In this document: positions 8,283 through 15,652 of the stretch, piece after piece
Layout: the number at the start of each line of letters is the position of its first letter
Position numbering within the stretch: position 1 is the first letter of the stretch
NCBI GenBank assembly: GCA_900545555.1
Contig: UQZI01000043.1
Span: 1 to 17,309, forward strand
Origin: an uncultured Collinsella sp.
GTDB lineage: Bacteria; Actinomycetota; Coriobacteriia; Coriobacteriales; Coriobacteriaceae
Length of the DNA stretch: 17,309 bases
Direction of reading: 5' to 3'
Position numbers and translations under genes: made by a program
The notes under the pieces: generated by a model
The model's input: the letters and a program-made list of their open reading frames with translations, nothing else
Told to the model about the DNA's origin: nothing
The model's database searches: none

Positions 8283-8298
8283 GGGAAACGTTCACCCA
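8283..8298 (+). promoter_or_regulatory. LacI-type operator copy 5
   Basis: GGGAAACGTTCACCCA with central CG at 8289-8290, 41 bp from copy 4 and 25 bp upstream of the GH105 start codon. It lies just beyond the proposed -10 element, TACACT (8275-8280). Confidence 0.68.
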
Positions 8299-8322
8299 TC
8301 AATAACGTCAGAGGGGACAGCA

Positions 8323-9561
8323 ATGGGTTGCAATCAGATTCTGGACCGTTATATCGAGCAGTTGATCGAGACCTCTACGCCTCAGGCGCCGGCCTGGAAT
8401 ATCGAAAAGCTTCGCGCCGGCAAGGAGAACACCTGGAATTACATTGACGGCTGCATGATCAAGGCGCTCATCGAGCTGTACGAGATCACCGGCGAGCAGC
8501 GTTACCTGACCTTCGCCGACGACTATATCGACTTCTTTGTCCAGGATGACGGCACCATCAAGCATTACGATCCCCAGGAGTACAACCTCGACAACGTCAA
8601 CGCGGGCAAAACCCTCTACAAACTCTATGACCTTGTGGGCAAGCCCAAGTACCGTGCCGCCATGGATACCATCTACCGTCAGCTCGAGACCCAGCCGCGT
8701 ACCAAAGAGGGTGTGTTTTGGCACAAAGCCGTCTACCCCAACCAGATCTGGCTCGACGGCATGTACATGGCGCAGCCGTTCTACATGCAGTACGAGCTGA
8801 GCTTCCACAACCGCCGTGCCTGCTCGGATAGCTTCCATATGTTCCAGGTGGTGCACGACCTGATGCGCAACCCCCTCAACGGCCTGTACTATCACGCCTA
8901 CGACGCGAGCCGCAAGCAGTTCTGGTGCGATCCCGTCACCGGCCTTTCGGCCAACTTCTGGCTGCGCGCCGAGGGCTGGTTCGCCATGGCGCTCATCGAT
9001 ACCTGGGAGCTCATGCCGCCCTCGATGTCGGCCGAGAAGGACGAGATCCGCAAGATGTTCCACGACCTGATCGACGCCATGCTGCCGTATCAGGACGAGA
9101 AGACCGGCATGTGGCACCAGGTCATCAACCTGCCCAATATCGCCCCCAACTATCTGGAGGAGTCGGGCAGCGCCATCTTTGCCAACGCCATCATGAAGGG
9201 CGTGCGCCTGGGCGTGCTGGGCGAGCGCTACTACCAGTACGGCCGCCGTGCGTTTGACGGCATCTGCGACACGTGCCTGTCCGAGCGCGACGGACAGCTG
9301 GCGCTCGACAACATCTGCCTGGTGGCGGGTCTTGGCAACACCGCGCACCGCGAGGGCACGTTTGGCTACTACATGAGCGAGCCCGTCGTCAAAAACGACG
9401 CGAAGGGCGTGGCGCCGCTGGTGCTCGCCTATATCGAGACTATGCATCATGACAAGTTGGCCGGTAAGCGCGATCCGCTCGCCCCTTCGGGCGTGTGCTC
9501 CATCGATGACCCGTTTGGCGGCTACACGCCGGGCATCAATGCTCATAAGGGGCGTGAATAG
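8323..9561 (+). CDS. GH105 unsaturated galacturonyl/rhamnogalacturonyl hydrolase
   Basis: This 412-residue alpha/alpha-barrel protein matches the GH105 (YteR/YesR) family. These enzymes release the 4-deoxy-4,5-unsaturated uronic acid that pectin or rhamnogalacturonan lyases leave on oligosaccharide non-reducing ends. Recognisable blocks are AVYPNQIWLDGMYMAQPF with the catalytic Asp at residue 145, LRAEGWFAMAL, YLEESGSAIFANAI and GTFGYYMSEPVVKNDAKG. Length is close to the family norm. The ATG at 8323 follows GAGGGG. There is no signal peptide, so the enzyme should be cytoplasmic. It is the first gene after operator copies 4 and 5 and leads a short operon with the next gene. No polysaccharide lyase is present in the window, so unsaturated substrates must come from elsewhere in the genome or from other microbes. 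Confidence 0.93.
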   Translation: MGCNQILDRYIEQLIETSTPQAPAWNIEKLRAGKENTWNYIDGCMIKALIELYEITGEQRYLTFADDYIDFFVQDDGTIKHYDPQEYNLDNVNAGKTLYKLYDLVGKPKYRAAMDTIYRQLETQPRTKEGVFWHKAVYPNQIWLDGMYMAQPFYMQYELSFHNRRACSDSFHMFQVVHDLMRNPLNGLYYHAYDASRKQFWCDPVTGLSANFWLRAEGWFAMALIDTWELMPPSMSAEKDEIRKMFHDLIDAMLPYQDEKTGMWHQVINLPNIAPNYLEESGSAIFANAIMKGVRLGVLGERYYQYGRRAFDGICDTCLSERDGQLALDNICLVAGLGNTAHREGTFGYYMSEPVVKNDAKGVAPLVLAYIETMHHDKLAGKRDPLAPSGVCSIDDPFGGYTPGINAHKGRE

Positions 9562-9562
9562 C

Positions 9563-10468
9563 GTGGGGGCCATTACTCCGGGCGTGCGTTTACACGACCT
9601 TCCGCAGGGGACCGTCGAGGAACGCATTCGCATGGCAGGAGAGCTGGGCTTTTCGTGCATTCAGCTGCCGAGCAAGGTGCTCTACGCATCAATGGGAATC
9701 GATCGATGCGGTCTGACCCGCGAGCTCGCCGAGCATTTGCGTGCGGTGCTCGATGAGGCGGGCGTTTCGGTCGCCGTGCTCGGCTGTTATAAGAATCTGG
9801 CGACGCCCGATCGACAACAGCTCACGGATAACTTTGCCGAGTACGAGGCGTGCTTGAACTTTGCTCAGATGCTCGGCGGCTGTCCGGTTGGCACCGAGAC
9901 CGGTCGTCCCAATGCGCAGAACTGCGTTGCTGACGACCGTATGACCGACGAGGCACTCGATGCGTTTATGGATGGACTCGCGCGCGTCTGCGAGTGCGCC
10001 GAGGCCGTGGGTGGGCAAATACTGATCGAGCCCGGCTGGAACGAGACGGTCAACACGCCAGATCGCTGCCGTGAGGTGCTGGAGCGCGTCCCGAGCCCGG
10101 CGCTCGGCGTGATCTACGACCCGGTGTCGCTGCTGCATCCCAGCGTCGTTGGCGAGGCGCAGGAAATCACCGCGCGTATGCTCTACTTATGCGGCAGTAA
10201 GATTCGCGTGCTGCACGCCAAGGATTTTGAGGTCGTCGACAACGAGGACGAAGCCGGCTGGTGCGATGGTACGGGTTCTCGCCTGGTGTGCCACGGCGTG
10301 GGCGAGACGGGCCGCTATGACTTTGAGCCCGTGGTGGCCTGGGCGGCTGCCGCCTGTTCGGGGATTCCTTGTGTGGTCGAGAACAGCGTGCCGGCGACGG
10401 CGGCTAGCTGCCTGGCGACACTCGAGCGCATGTCCGCTCGCTGCGGGGCTCCGCATCGCGAGATATAG
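9563..10468 (+). CDS. Sugar phosphate isomerase/epimerase-like TIM-barrel protein
   Basis: This 301-residue protein fits the AP-endonuclease-2/xylose-isomerase-like TIM-barrel superfamily. It opens with GVRLHDLP and has the metal-ligand-like segments ILIEPGWNE, GVIYDPVSLLHP, IRVLHAKDFEV and PCVVENSVPA, spread in the order seen in IolE/Hyi-type isomerases and epimerases. The reaction is not known. Its position right after GH105 suggests handling of an uncommon sugar released from pectin, such as a keto-uronate. The start is uncertain: GTG at 9563 has AAGGGG 10 bp upstream and gives the usual short N-terminus, whereas ATG at 9539 would overlap GH105 by 23 bp without a clear ribosome site. Either way the two genes are translationally coupled and probably share the operator-controlled promoter. 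Confidence 0.82.
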   Translation: MGAITPGVRLHDLPQGTVEERIRMAGELGFSCIQLPSKVLYASMGIDRCGLTRELAEHLRAVLDEAGVSVAVLGCYKNLATPDRQQLTDNFAEYEACLNFAQMLGGCPVGTETGRPNAQNCVADDRMTDEALDAFMDGLARVCECAEAVGGQILIEPGWNETVNTPDRCREVLERVPSPALGVIYDPVSLLHPSVVGEAQEITARMLYLCGSKIRVLHAKDFEVVDNEDEAGWCDGTGSRLVCHGVGETGRYDFEPVVAWAAAACSGIPCVVENSVPATAASCLATLERMSARCGAPHREI

Positions 10469-10571
10469 CATTGGCTTTTGCCGTGGCGGCATATTGAGTT
10501 TGCTTGACTGGGGGCGGCGGTGAAGGGTTTTTATCGTCGCCTCATTGGATTACATCAAAAAGGGGAGTTGC

Positions 10572-11789
10572 GTGGCTATCCACATTGTCGAAGAGGCGAA
10601 TCGTTGCCTAGGTTGCAAAAGGGCGTTCTGCCAGCTTAAAGGCTGCCCGGTGCAGACGCCTATTCCGCAGGTCATTGACTTGTTCAAGCAGCGTCGTCTG
10701 GAAGAGGCAGGTGAGCTGCTGTTCCAGAACAACCCCATGAGCGCGGTCTGCTCCATGATCTGCAACCATTCGGGCCAGTGCGAGGGCGCGTGCATTCAGG
10801 GCCGCAAGGGCGCACCGGTGCATTTTTCGAGTATCGAGAACTATATCTCGACGGCATATTTGGACCGTAAGGAGTGGAAGCCCGCGCCGTCGTGCGGCAA
10901 GCAGGTTGCCGTGGTCGGTTCCGGTCCTGCCGGCATTACCGTGGCCATTAAGATGGCCCAGCTGGGCTGTGCCGTCACGGTGTTTGAACAGCGCCCCGAG
11001 ATCGGCGGCGTGCTGGAGTACGGCATCCCCGAGTTTCGCCTGCCCCGTGCTCTCGTGCAAAAGTACCGTCACGTGATGTGCTCGCTTGGCGTGCGCGTCC
11101 GTCCCTCGACCACCATCGGTGGTGCGCTGCATATCGACGACCTGCTGCGCGACGGCTACGATGCGGTCTTTGTCGGTACCGGTACCTGGCGCGCCCGCAA
11201 GCTGGGTATTCCCGGCGAGTCGCGTGGCAACGTACTGTTTGGTATCGATTACCTGGTCGATCCCACGAGCGTGGCGATCGGTCAGAACGTGGCGGTTATC
11301 GGCGCCGGCAACGTGGCCATGGATGTTGCCCGCACGGCTCTGCGCTCGGGCGCTCGCAAGGTTACCGTGTATGCCCGATCGCGCCATATCTCGGCCATCG
11401 ATGACGAGGTGGAGCTGACCGAGCTTGACGGTGCCGAGATCGTGCGCGGCAAGGCGATCTGCGCCATCGACGATAACGGTCCGGTGTTCGAGACGGCTAT
11501 CTTTGACGAGGACGACAACGTGGTGGGCTACGAGGAAGAACTTGACCATGTGCCCGCCGACACGGTTGTGATTGCGGCCTCGCAAGTGCCTAAGGACAAG
11601 CTGGTACTTACGACGGGCGGTCTGGAGACCGACCATCGCGGTCTTCTTTCGGTCGATGAGTGCGGCATGACCACCGTGCCTGGCGTCTTTGCCGCCGGCG
11701 ACGTGGTCAACGGCCCGCTCACCGTGGTCCATGCCGTAGCCGGCGCCAAGCTCGCCGTCGAAGGCATGACCAGCTATCTGGGCCTCTAA
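10572..11789 (+). CDS. GltD-like FAD/NAD(P)-dependent oxidoreductase (orphan glutamate synthase beta-like/NfnB-like)
   Basis: This 405-residue flavoprotein has the layout of the glutamate synthase small subunit. An N-terminal iron-sulphur domain carries CLGCKRAFCQLKGC (Cys12, 15, 20, 25), followed by CSMICNHSGQCEGAC. An FAD-binding GSGPAG sits at 116-121 and an NAD(P)-binding GAGNVAMD at 244-251, with a C-terminal GVFAAGDVVNGPLTVVHAVA flavin motif. The first Cys group has four residues between its last two cysteines, where classical GltD has three. No large subunit (gltB) and no NfnA-like partner is adjacent, so it is an orphan electron-transfer module of unknown partner. The GTG at 10572 follows AAAGGGGAG. 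A 103-bp gap with only a weak TTGACT (10504-10509) separates it from the epimerase gene, so membership of that operon is uncertain. Confidence 0.85.
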   Translation: MAIHIVEEANRCLGCKRAFCQLKGCPVQTPIPQVIDLFKQRRLEEAGELLFQNNPMSAVCSMICNHSGQCEGACIQGRKGAPVHFSSIENYISTAYLDRKEWKPAPSCGKQVAVVGSGPAGITVAIKMAQLGCAVTVFEQRPEIGGVLEYGIPEFRLPRALVQKYRHVMCSLGVRVRPSTTIGGALHIDDLLRDGYDAVFVGTGTWRARKLGIPGESRGNVLFGIDYLVDPTSVAIGQNVAVIGAGNVAMDVARTALRSGARKVTVYARSRHISAIDDEVELTELDGAEIVRGKAICAIDDNGPVFETAIFDEDDNVVGYEEELDHVPADTVVIAASQVPKDKLVLTTGGLETDHRGLLSVDECGMTTVPGVFAAGDVVNGPLTVVHAVAGAKLAVEGMTSYLGL

Positions 11790-11804
11790 CCCACCCCGCC
11801 CATC

Positions 11805-11876
11805 AGTTGCGGTGGAATACGGACTGTTTTGGCTGTCAAAGGCCTCATCTACTCCGTATTCCACCGCAACTTTTTT
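11805..11876 (+). terminator. Terminator with 19-bp perfect stem and 29-nt loop, between convergent genes
   Basis: AGTTGCGGTGGAATACGGA (11805-11823) is perfectly complementary to 11853-11871 and is followed by a T-run. The T-run serves the + strand gene. The - strand side has no T-run, so it would stop kdpE readthrough less well. The 29-nt loop is unusually long. Confidence 0.85.
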
Positions 11877-11886
11877 GTGGGGTGGG

Positions 11887-12591
11887 CTAGAGACGCTGCA
11901 TGCGGTACCCGACACCCATGTGCGTCTGAATCATCTTGGGGTGAGAGGGGTCTGCCTCGATCTTCTTGCGCAGGGTGCGCATGAACACGCGCAGGCTCGC
12001 CAGATCGCTGTCCCAGCTCGTGCCCCATATCTCGCGGGTGATGAAGGTGTGGGTGAGCACCTTGTCGACGTTTTTCGCCAGAAGGACGAGCAATTTGTAC
12101 TCGGTTGGGGTGAGCGAGAGCTCGCGTCCATCTTTCGTCGCGTATCCCGCGGCGTAGTCGATATGCAGCGGACCGTTGTCGAACGTGCTCGCTTCTGTCG
12201 ACTCGCTCGACGCCATCGAGGAGCGCCTCAAATTCGCACGGACGCGCGCGAGCAACTCATCCACAGAAAAGGGCTTGGTGAGGTAGTCGTCTGCCCCTGC
12301 GTCAAGTGCTGCAATCTTGTCGGAATCTTCGGTGCGCGCCGAAATGACGATAATGGGGACTGCCGACCAGCTTCGGATCTTCGTGATGACCTCGATACCG
12401 TCAATGTCGGGAAGGCCGAGGTCGAGCATGATGAGGCTGGGGCCGTGCGACACCGCATCCATGATGGCGGCCTGGCCGTTGCAAACCTTGCTCACGACAT
12501 AGCCGTGGAGGTCAAGCGCGGTCGAAACGAGGTTTTGAACGGTCAGGTCATCTTCGACCAGGAGGATGCGTGGCTTAGCGGCATTATTCAT
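11887..12591 (-). CDS. kdpE: KdpE response regulator
   Basis: This 234-residue OmpR/PhoB-family response regulator is the partner of KdpD. The receiver domain (~1-120) has the acidic pair Glu13-Asp14-Asp15, phosphoacceptor Asp57 in MLDLGLPD, Ser/Thr in VISART and Lys106 in TKPFS. The C-terminal winged-helix domain runs from LSLTPTEYKLLVLLAKN through LRVFMRTLRKKIEADPSHPKMIQTHMGVGYRM. The start at 12591 lies inside the end of kdpD (8-bp overlap, ATGAATAA), with GAGGAG upstream, so the two are translationally coupled. Phosphorylated KdpE activates the kdp pump genes when potassium is low; here the probable target is the divergent kdpF-kdpA region at 15320-15562. Confidence 0.95.
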   Translation of the reverse strand: MNNAAKPRILLVEDDLTVQNLVSTALDLHGYVVSKVCNGQAAIMDAVSHGPSLIMLDLGLPDIDGIEVITKIRSWSAVPIIVISARTEDSDKIAALDAGADDYLTKPFSVDELLARVRANLRRSSMASSESTEASTFDNGPLHIDYAAGYATKDGRELSLTPTEYKLLVLLAKNVDKVLTHTFITREIWGTSWDSDLASLRVFMRTLRKKIEADPSHPKMIQTHMGVGYRMQRL

Positions 12592-15319
12592 GAATCTCGA
12601 TCTCCTCAGCGGGCAGGGTAAAACGGAAGACGGCCCCATGGGGGTGGTTGTCGCGAACTTCGATGACGCCGCCATGCGCCTCCACGATGGAGCGGCAGAG
12701 CGACAGCCCAAGGCCGATGCTTCGACGCGAATCCACGGGCCGCGTATTGCCTGAGGTAAAGAAGCGCTCAAAGATATGAGGCTTGTCGCAGTCTGCCACA
12801 CCCGGCCCATCGTCTGCGACGTCCACCACGACGAACGCACCCTCGCGACGTGCGCTGATGGTGACAGTCGAGTCCTCGGGCGTGTATTTGAAGGCGTTCA
12901 TGATGAGATTCGTAAGCACCTGCATGATGAGATGGACGTCGATGCGTACCAGCAGGATGTCGTCAGTGTGCTCGATGGTGACGGTACGTCCATGCGATGC
13001 TTGGGCGACATGGCTGAGGGCGGCCTCGATGACCTCGTCGATGAGCTCGGATGTGAAGTTGAGGCAAATGGTGCCATCCTCGACGCGTGTGATGGCGAGG
13101 AGGTTCTCCACGGTATCGATAAGCCAGAGGGAGTCGTCGTAGATGGCATCGGCAAGATCGCAGCGTTGTTCGAGGCTGAGCTTCTCGTCGCTCTTCCGAA
13201 GGATTGCCGCAGATCCGGATATAGCCGTGAGGGGTGTCCTCAAATCGTGTCCGATGGAGCGCAAAAGGTTGGCGCGCAGCTGCTCGTTTTTCGCCAAGAC
13301 CGCAGCCTCTTCGCGCTCTTGCGCCGCCCGGTCGCTTTCGAGCGCCAAGGCGCATTCGCCTACGATAGATAGGACGATCGAATGCTCGAAGGCTTCGATC
13401 TCGCGCCCCTCCAGGTCGATGCCGATGACACCGAATACCTTGTCGCCGGTGCGAACCGCGAGGTAGAGGCAGCGCGCCTCGGGCAGGGTCCGCGTGCTTG
13501 CGCCCGCGCGTTTGTTGTTGGTGTAGGTCCAGGTTGCAACAGCGCGCTCGTAGTCGGTGAACAGCGACGCGGATCGGTTTTCGGTGCCAGCGGACTCATA
13601 GAGCGTCTTGCCGAGCGTGCCGTGTTCGGCGGTGTAGAAGACCACGTCGAGTTTTAGCAGTTTGATGAGTTGGTTCATGGCGACGCGGGCACACTCCTCC
13701 GCGCTATGGGCTTGCTGCAAGAGCTGGTTCGTTTCGAGGAGTACGCGCGTTTTGAATGCGTTCTCGGCGGAGGTACGGGCGTTGTCGGCGATGCGCGCAG
13801 TTAACTCGCCGGCGACCATAGCGGTAGCGAACATGATGCCGAACGTGACCAGATAGCTTCGGTCGTAGCTGGCGAGCGAAAACAGAGGCGTTACGAAGCA
13901 GAAGTTGTAAAGCACTACAGAGAGCACGCTCGATACGATCGTGCAGATACGCCCCGTCGTGGTGACGGCGGTCAGCAGGGCCGTGAGGATATAGAGGGAT
14001 ATGATGCTGGAATCGGCAAATCCCAGATGGCGGAAAGCCGTGCCGATCGCCGTGGCGACAAGAGAGAGGGCCAGCGTGCGAAGCACGTTTCGGCTGCTGG
14101 GCGGCTGCAGGGCGAGCGCATGGCGGCGTCCTTTGGGTCGGGAGGGCGGAGTCGACTGGTCTGGAATGATGTAAATGTCGAGGTTCGGGGCGAATGTTAT
14201 GAGCTGTTCTACGAGAGATTTGCGGCCAAAGAGGGCCTGACGGACGCTGCTGTGCTCGCCCGTGCGCCCCATGACGATCTTCGAAATACCCGACAGGCGT
14301 GCGAACTCGGAGATCTGAAACGCGACGTCGTCGCCATAGACGGTTTCCATATGTGCTCCGAGCTGCTCGGCTAGGGCGATATTGTCTGCAAGCTTGGCGC
14401 GCTCATCATCGCTCATGGCTTGCGTGCGCGGGCTCTCTACGAACAGGGCGACGAGCTCGCTGCGAAACGCTTTCGCCATGCGTGCGGCGGCACGGACGAT
14501 GCGGGGATTGGTCGGCGCCGGGGAGACACAGACTAAGATACGCTCCCTGGTGTAGTAGTCACGGTTTCCCAGCACGCGTGCGGCGTCTGTGAGGTGGCCG
14601 GTGCGATCGGCGCAGCGGCGCAGCGCGATTTCTCGGAGTGCGGTGAGGTTCTCGACGGTAAAAAAATGCTGTTGCGCTCGCTCGGCTTGTGCGGGACGGT
14701 AGACGAGGCCGGCGCGAAGGCGCTCAAGTAGGTCTTCGGGCTCTATGTCAACGAGCTCGACCTGGTCGGCATCATCGAAGATGCGGTCGGGGATTCGTTC
14801 GCTCACGACAACGCCGGTGATGGATGCAACCATGTCGTTTAGGCTCTCGATATGCTGAACGTTCACGGTCGTATAGACGTCGATGCCTGCATGTAGAAGT
14901 TCCTCGACGTCTTGATAGCGTTTGTCGTGGCGAGACCCCGGCGCATTCGTATGGGCGAGCTCGTCGACAAGGATGAGCTGAGGGGCGCGTTCGATAGCCG
15001 CATCTAGATCGAACTCGCTGAGCGCAATGCCGTTGTGCTCGATGAGTTTACAGGGCACGTTCTCAAGCCCTTGTGCAAGATGGGCAGTTGCCGGACGTTC
15101 GTGCGGCTCGATGTATCCCGCGACGACGTCGACACCTCGCCGCTTGGCGGCGTGGGCGGCTTGAAGCATCGCATAGGTTTTGCCTGCACCAGCAGCGTAG
15201 CCAAAGAAAATCTTGAGGTGTCCCCGGCTGGTTTGAGCGTCATCGGCGACCTCGTCTTTCTCAATTGCCTTGAGGATGAGGTCTGGATTGACGCGAGTGT
15301 CCGATGCGTCGCGCTGCAT
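12584..15319 (-). CDS. kdpD: KdpD sensor histidine kinase
   Basis: This 911-residue sensor kinase has the complete KdpD layout. The N-terminal KdpD domain has Walker A GAGKT (44-48) and the Walker-B-like LILVDELAHTN. A universal-stress-protein domain begins at RILVCVSPAPTNPRIV. Four membrane segments run from NVLRTLALSLVATAIG to ATAMVAGELTA. A GAF-like region is followed by the H-box SIGHDLRTPLTAISGS with phospho-His691, the N-box NLIMNAFKYTP, and the G boxes DVADDGPGV and GLGLSLCRSIVEAHGG. The length is close to that of E. coli KdpD (~895). The ATG at 15319 follows AGAAAGG; in-frame codons further upstream lack a ribosome site and add nothing family-like. The protein senses potassium and turgor and phosphorylates KdpE. 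It appears fully intact even though the pump gene beside it is broken. Confidence 0.96.
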   Translation of the reverse strand: MQRDASDTRVNPDLILKAIEKDEVADDAQTSRGHLKIFFGYAAGAGKTYAMLQAAHAAKRRGVDVVAGYIEPHERPATAHLAQGLENVPCKLIEHNGIALSEFDLDAAIERAPQLILVDELAHTNAPGSRHDKRYQDVEELLHAGIDVYTTVNVQHIESLNDMVASITGVVVSERIPDRIFDDADQVELVDIEPEDLLERLRAGLVYRPAQAERAQQHFFTVENLTALREIALRRCADRTGHLTDAARVLGNRDYYTRERILVCVSPAPTNPRIVRAAARMAKAFRSELVALFVESPRTQAMSDDERAKLADNIALAEQLGAHMETVYGDDVAFQISEFARLSGISKIVMGRTGEHSSVRQALFGRKSLVEQLITFAPNLDIYIIPDQSTPPSRPKGRRHALALQPPSSRNVLRTLALSLVATAIGTAFRHLGFADSSIISLYILTALLTAVTTTGRICTIVSSVLSVVLYNFCFVTPLFSLASYDRSYLVTFGIMFATAMVAGELTARIADNARTSAENAFKTRVLLETNQLLQQAHSAEECARVAMNQLIKLLKLDVVFYTAEHGTLGKTLYESAGTENRSASLFTDYERAVATWTYTNNKRAGASTRTLPEARCLYLAVRTGDKVFGVIGIDLEGREIEAFEHSIVLSIVGECALALESDRAAQEREEAAVLAKNEQLRANLLRSIGHDLRTPLTAISGSAAILRKSDEKLSLEQRCDLADAIYDDSLWLIDTVENLLAITRVEDGTICLNFTSELIDEVIEAALSHVAQASHGRTVTIEHTDDILLVRIDVHLIMQVLTNLIMNAFKYTPEDSTVTISARREGAFVVVDVADDGPGVADCDKPHIFERFFTSGNTRPVDSRRSIGLGLSLCRSIVEAHGGVIEVRDNHPHGAVFRFTLPAEEIEIHE

Positions 15320-15562
15320 AGCGTAGCCTTTCTGAAACGTTGTCCATGCGTGCATACGCGGTGAGGACGCCACTGTATGCTCGCGAGGTCGAGTATAGGC
15401 GCACTGCAGCCGCAATAGTGCTTTCTACCTGCATCTTTACGGCATCTTAAGGTCGTGAGCCCCGGCCCTCACGCCTCTTTAATCTCTAGAAGCGTTTACT
15501 GTCCCCAGGCGCTTGCGAGAGCAGGCGTCCGAGACATCGGACCGCGCGTGAAAGGGGCGGTA
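15320..15562. promoter_or_regulatory. Divergent kdpDE / kdpFA control region with direct repeats
   Basis: This 243-bp region lies between divergently transcribed kdpD and kdpF. GCATCTT occurs twice, at 15431 and 15442, exactly 11 bp apart. That spacing is typical of tandem half-sites for OmpR/PhoB-family regulators, so it is a candidate KdpE site. An inverted repeat CGTGAG-8 nt-CTCACG spans 15454-15473. On the - strand a TATACT (complement of 15392-15397) is a possible kdpD -10. No clear -35 was found on either strand. Confidence 0.5.
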
Positions 15563-15649
15563 ATGGACATCCTCATTCCCATTATCGGAGTCGTCTGCAT
15601 CGGACTCCTTATCTATTACATCTACATTCTGATGAGGAGTGATTCGTAA
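15563..15649 (+). CDS. kdpF: KdpF-like small membrane subunit (28 residues)
   Basis: MDILIPIIGVVCIGLLIYYI is the first 20 of 28 residues. It is a single hydrophobic helix ending in a short polar tail, just as in KdpF, which stabilises the KdpABC complex in the membrane. The ATG at 15563 follows AAAGGGG, and kdpA starts 3 bp after the stop, the usual order kdpF-kdpA. A longer in-frame reading from 15455 would add a non-conserved leader and is rejected. Confidence 0.85.
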   Translation: MDILIPIIGVVCIGLLIYYIYILMRSDS

Positions 15650-15652
15650 ACT

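Larger units (their letters stand above)
8216..8322 (+). promoter_or_regulatory. Second operator-controlled promoter, upstream of GH105
   Basis: This 107-bp gap holds operator copies 4 and 5, centred on 8248 and 8289 (41 bp apart). A promoter candidate is TTCACC (8250-8255) within copy 4 and TACACT (8275-8280), with a long 19-bp spacer. A perfect TATAAT also lies at 8257-8262 in the right arm of the 36-bp palindrome, but it has no good -35. The arrangement matches the transporter promoter: one operator over the -35 and one over the start, 40/41 bp apart. A degenerate half-site, CCGTTCAC, occurs at 8223-8230. Confidence 0.65.

Noticed and set aside
11812..12621. Open frame on + opposite kdpE
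   Set aside because: It is a shadow of kdpE, which has a complete receiver and DNA-binding domain on the other strand.
14866..14876. Near-copy of the operator, AACGTTCACG, at 14868-14877
   Set aside because: It lies inside the kdpD coding region, matches only nine of ten positions and is not near a promoter, so it is taken as chance.
15455..15562. Longer 64-residue version of the KdpF gene
   Set aside because: The extra N-terminal part is not hydrophobic or KdpF-like, and the good ribosome site AAAGGGG sits just before the ATG at 15563.
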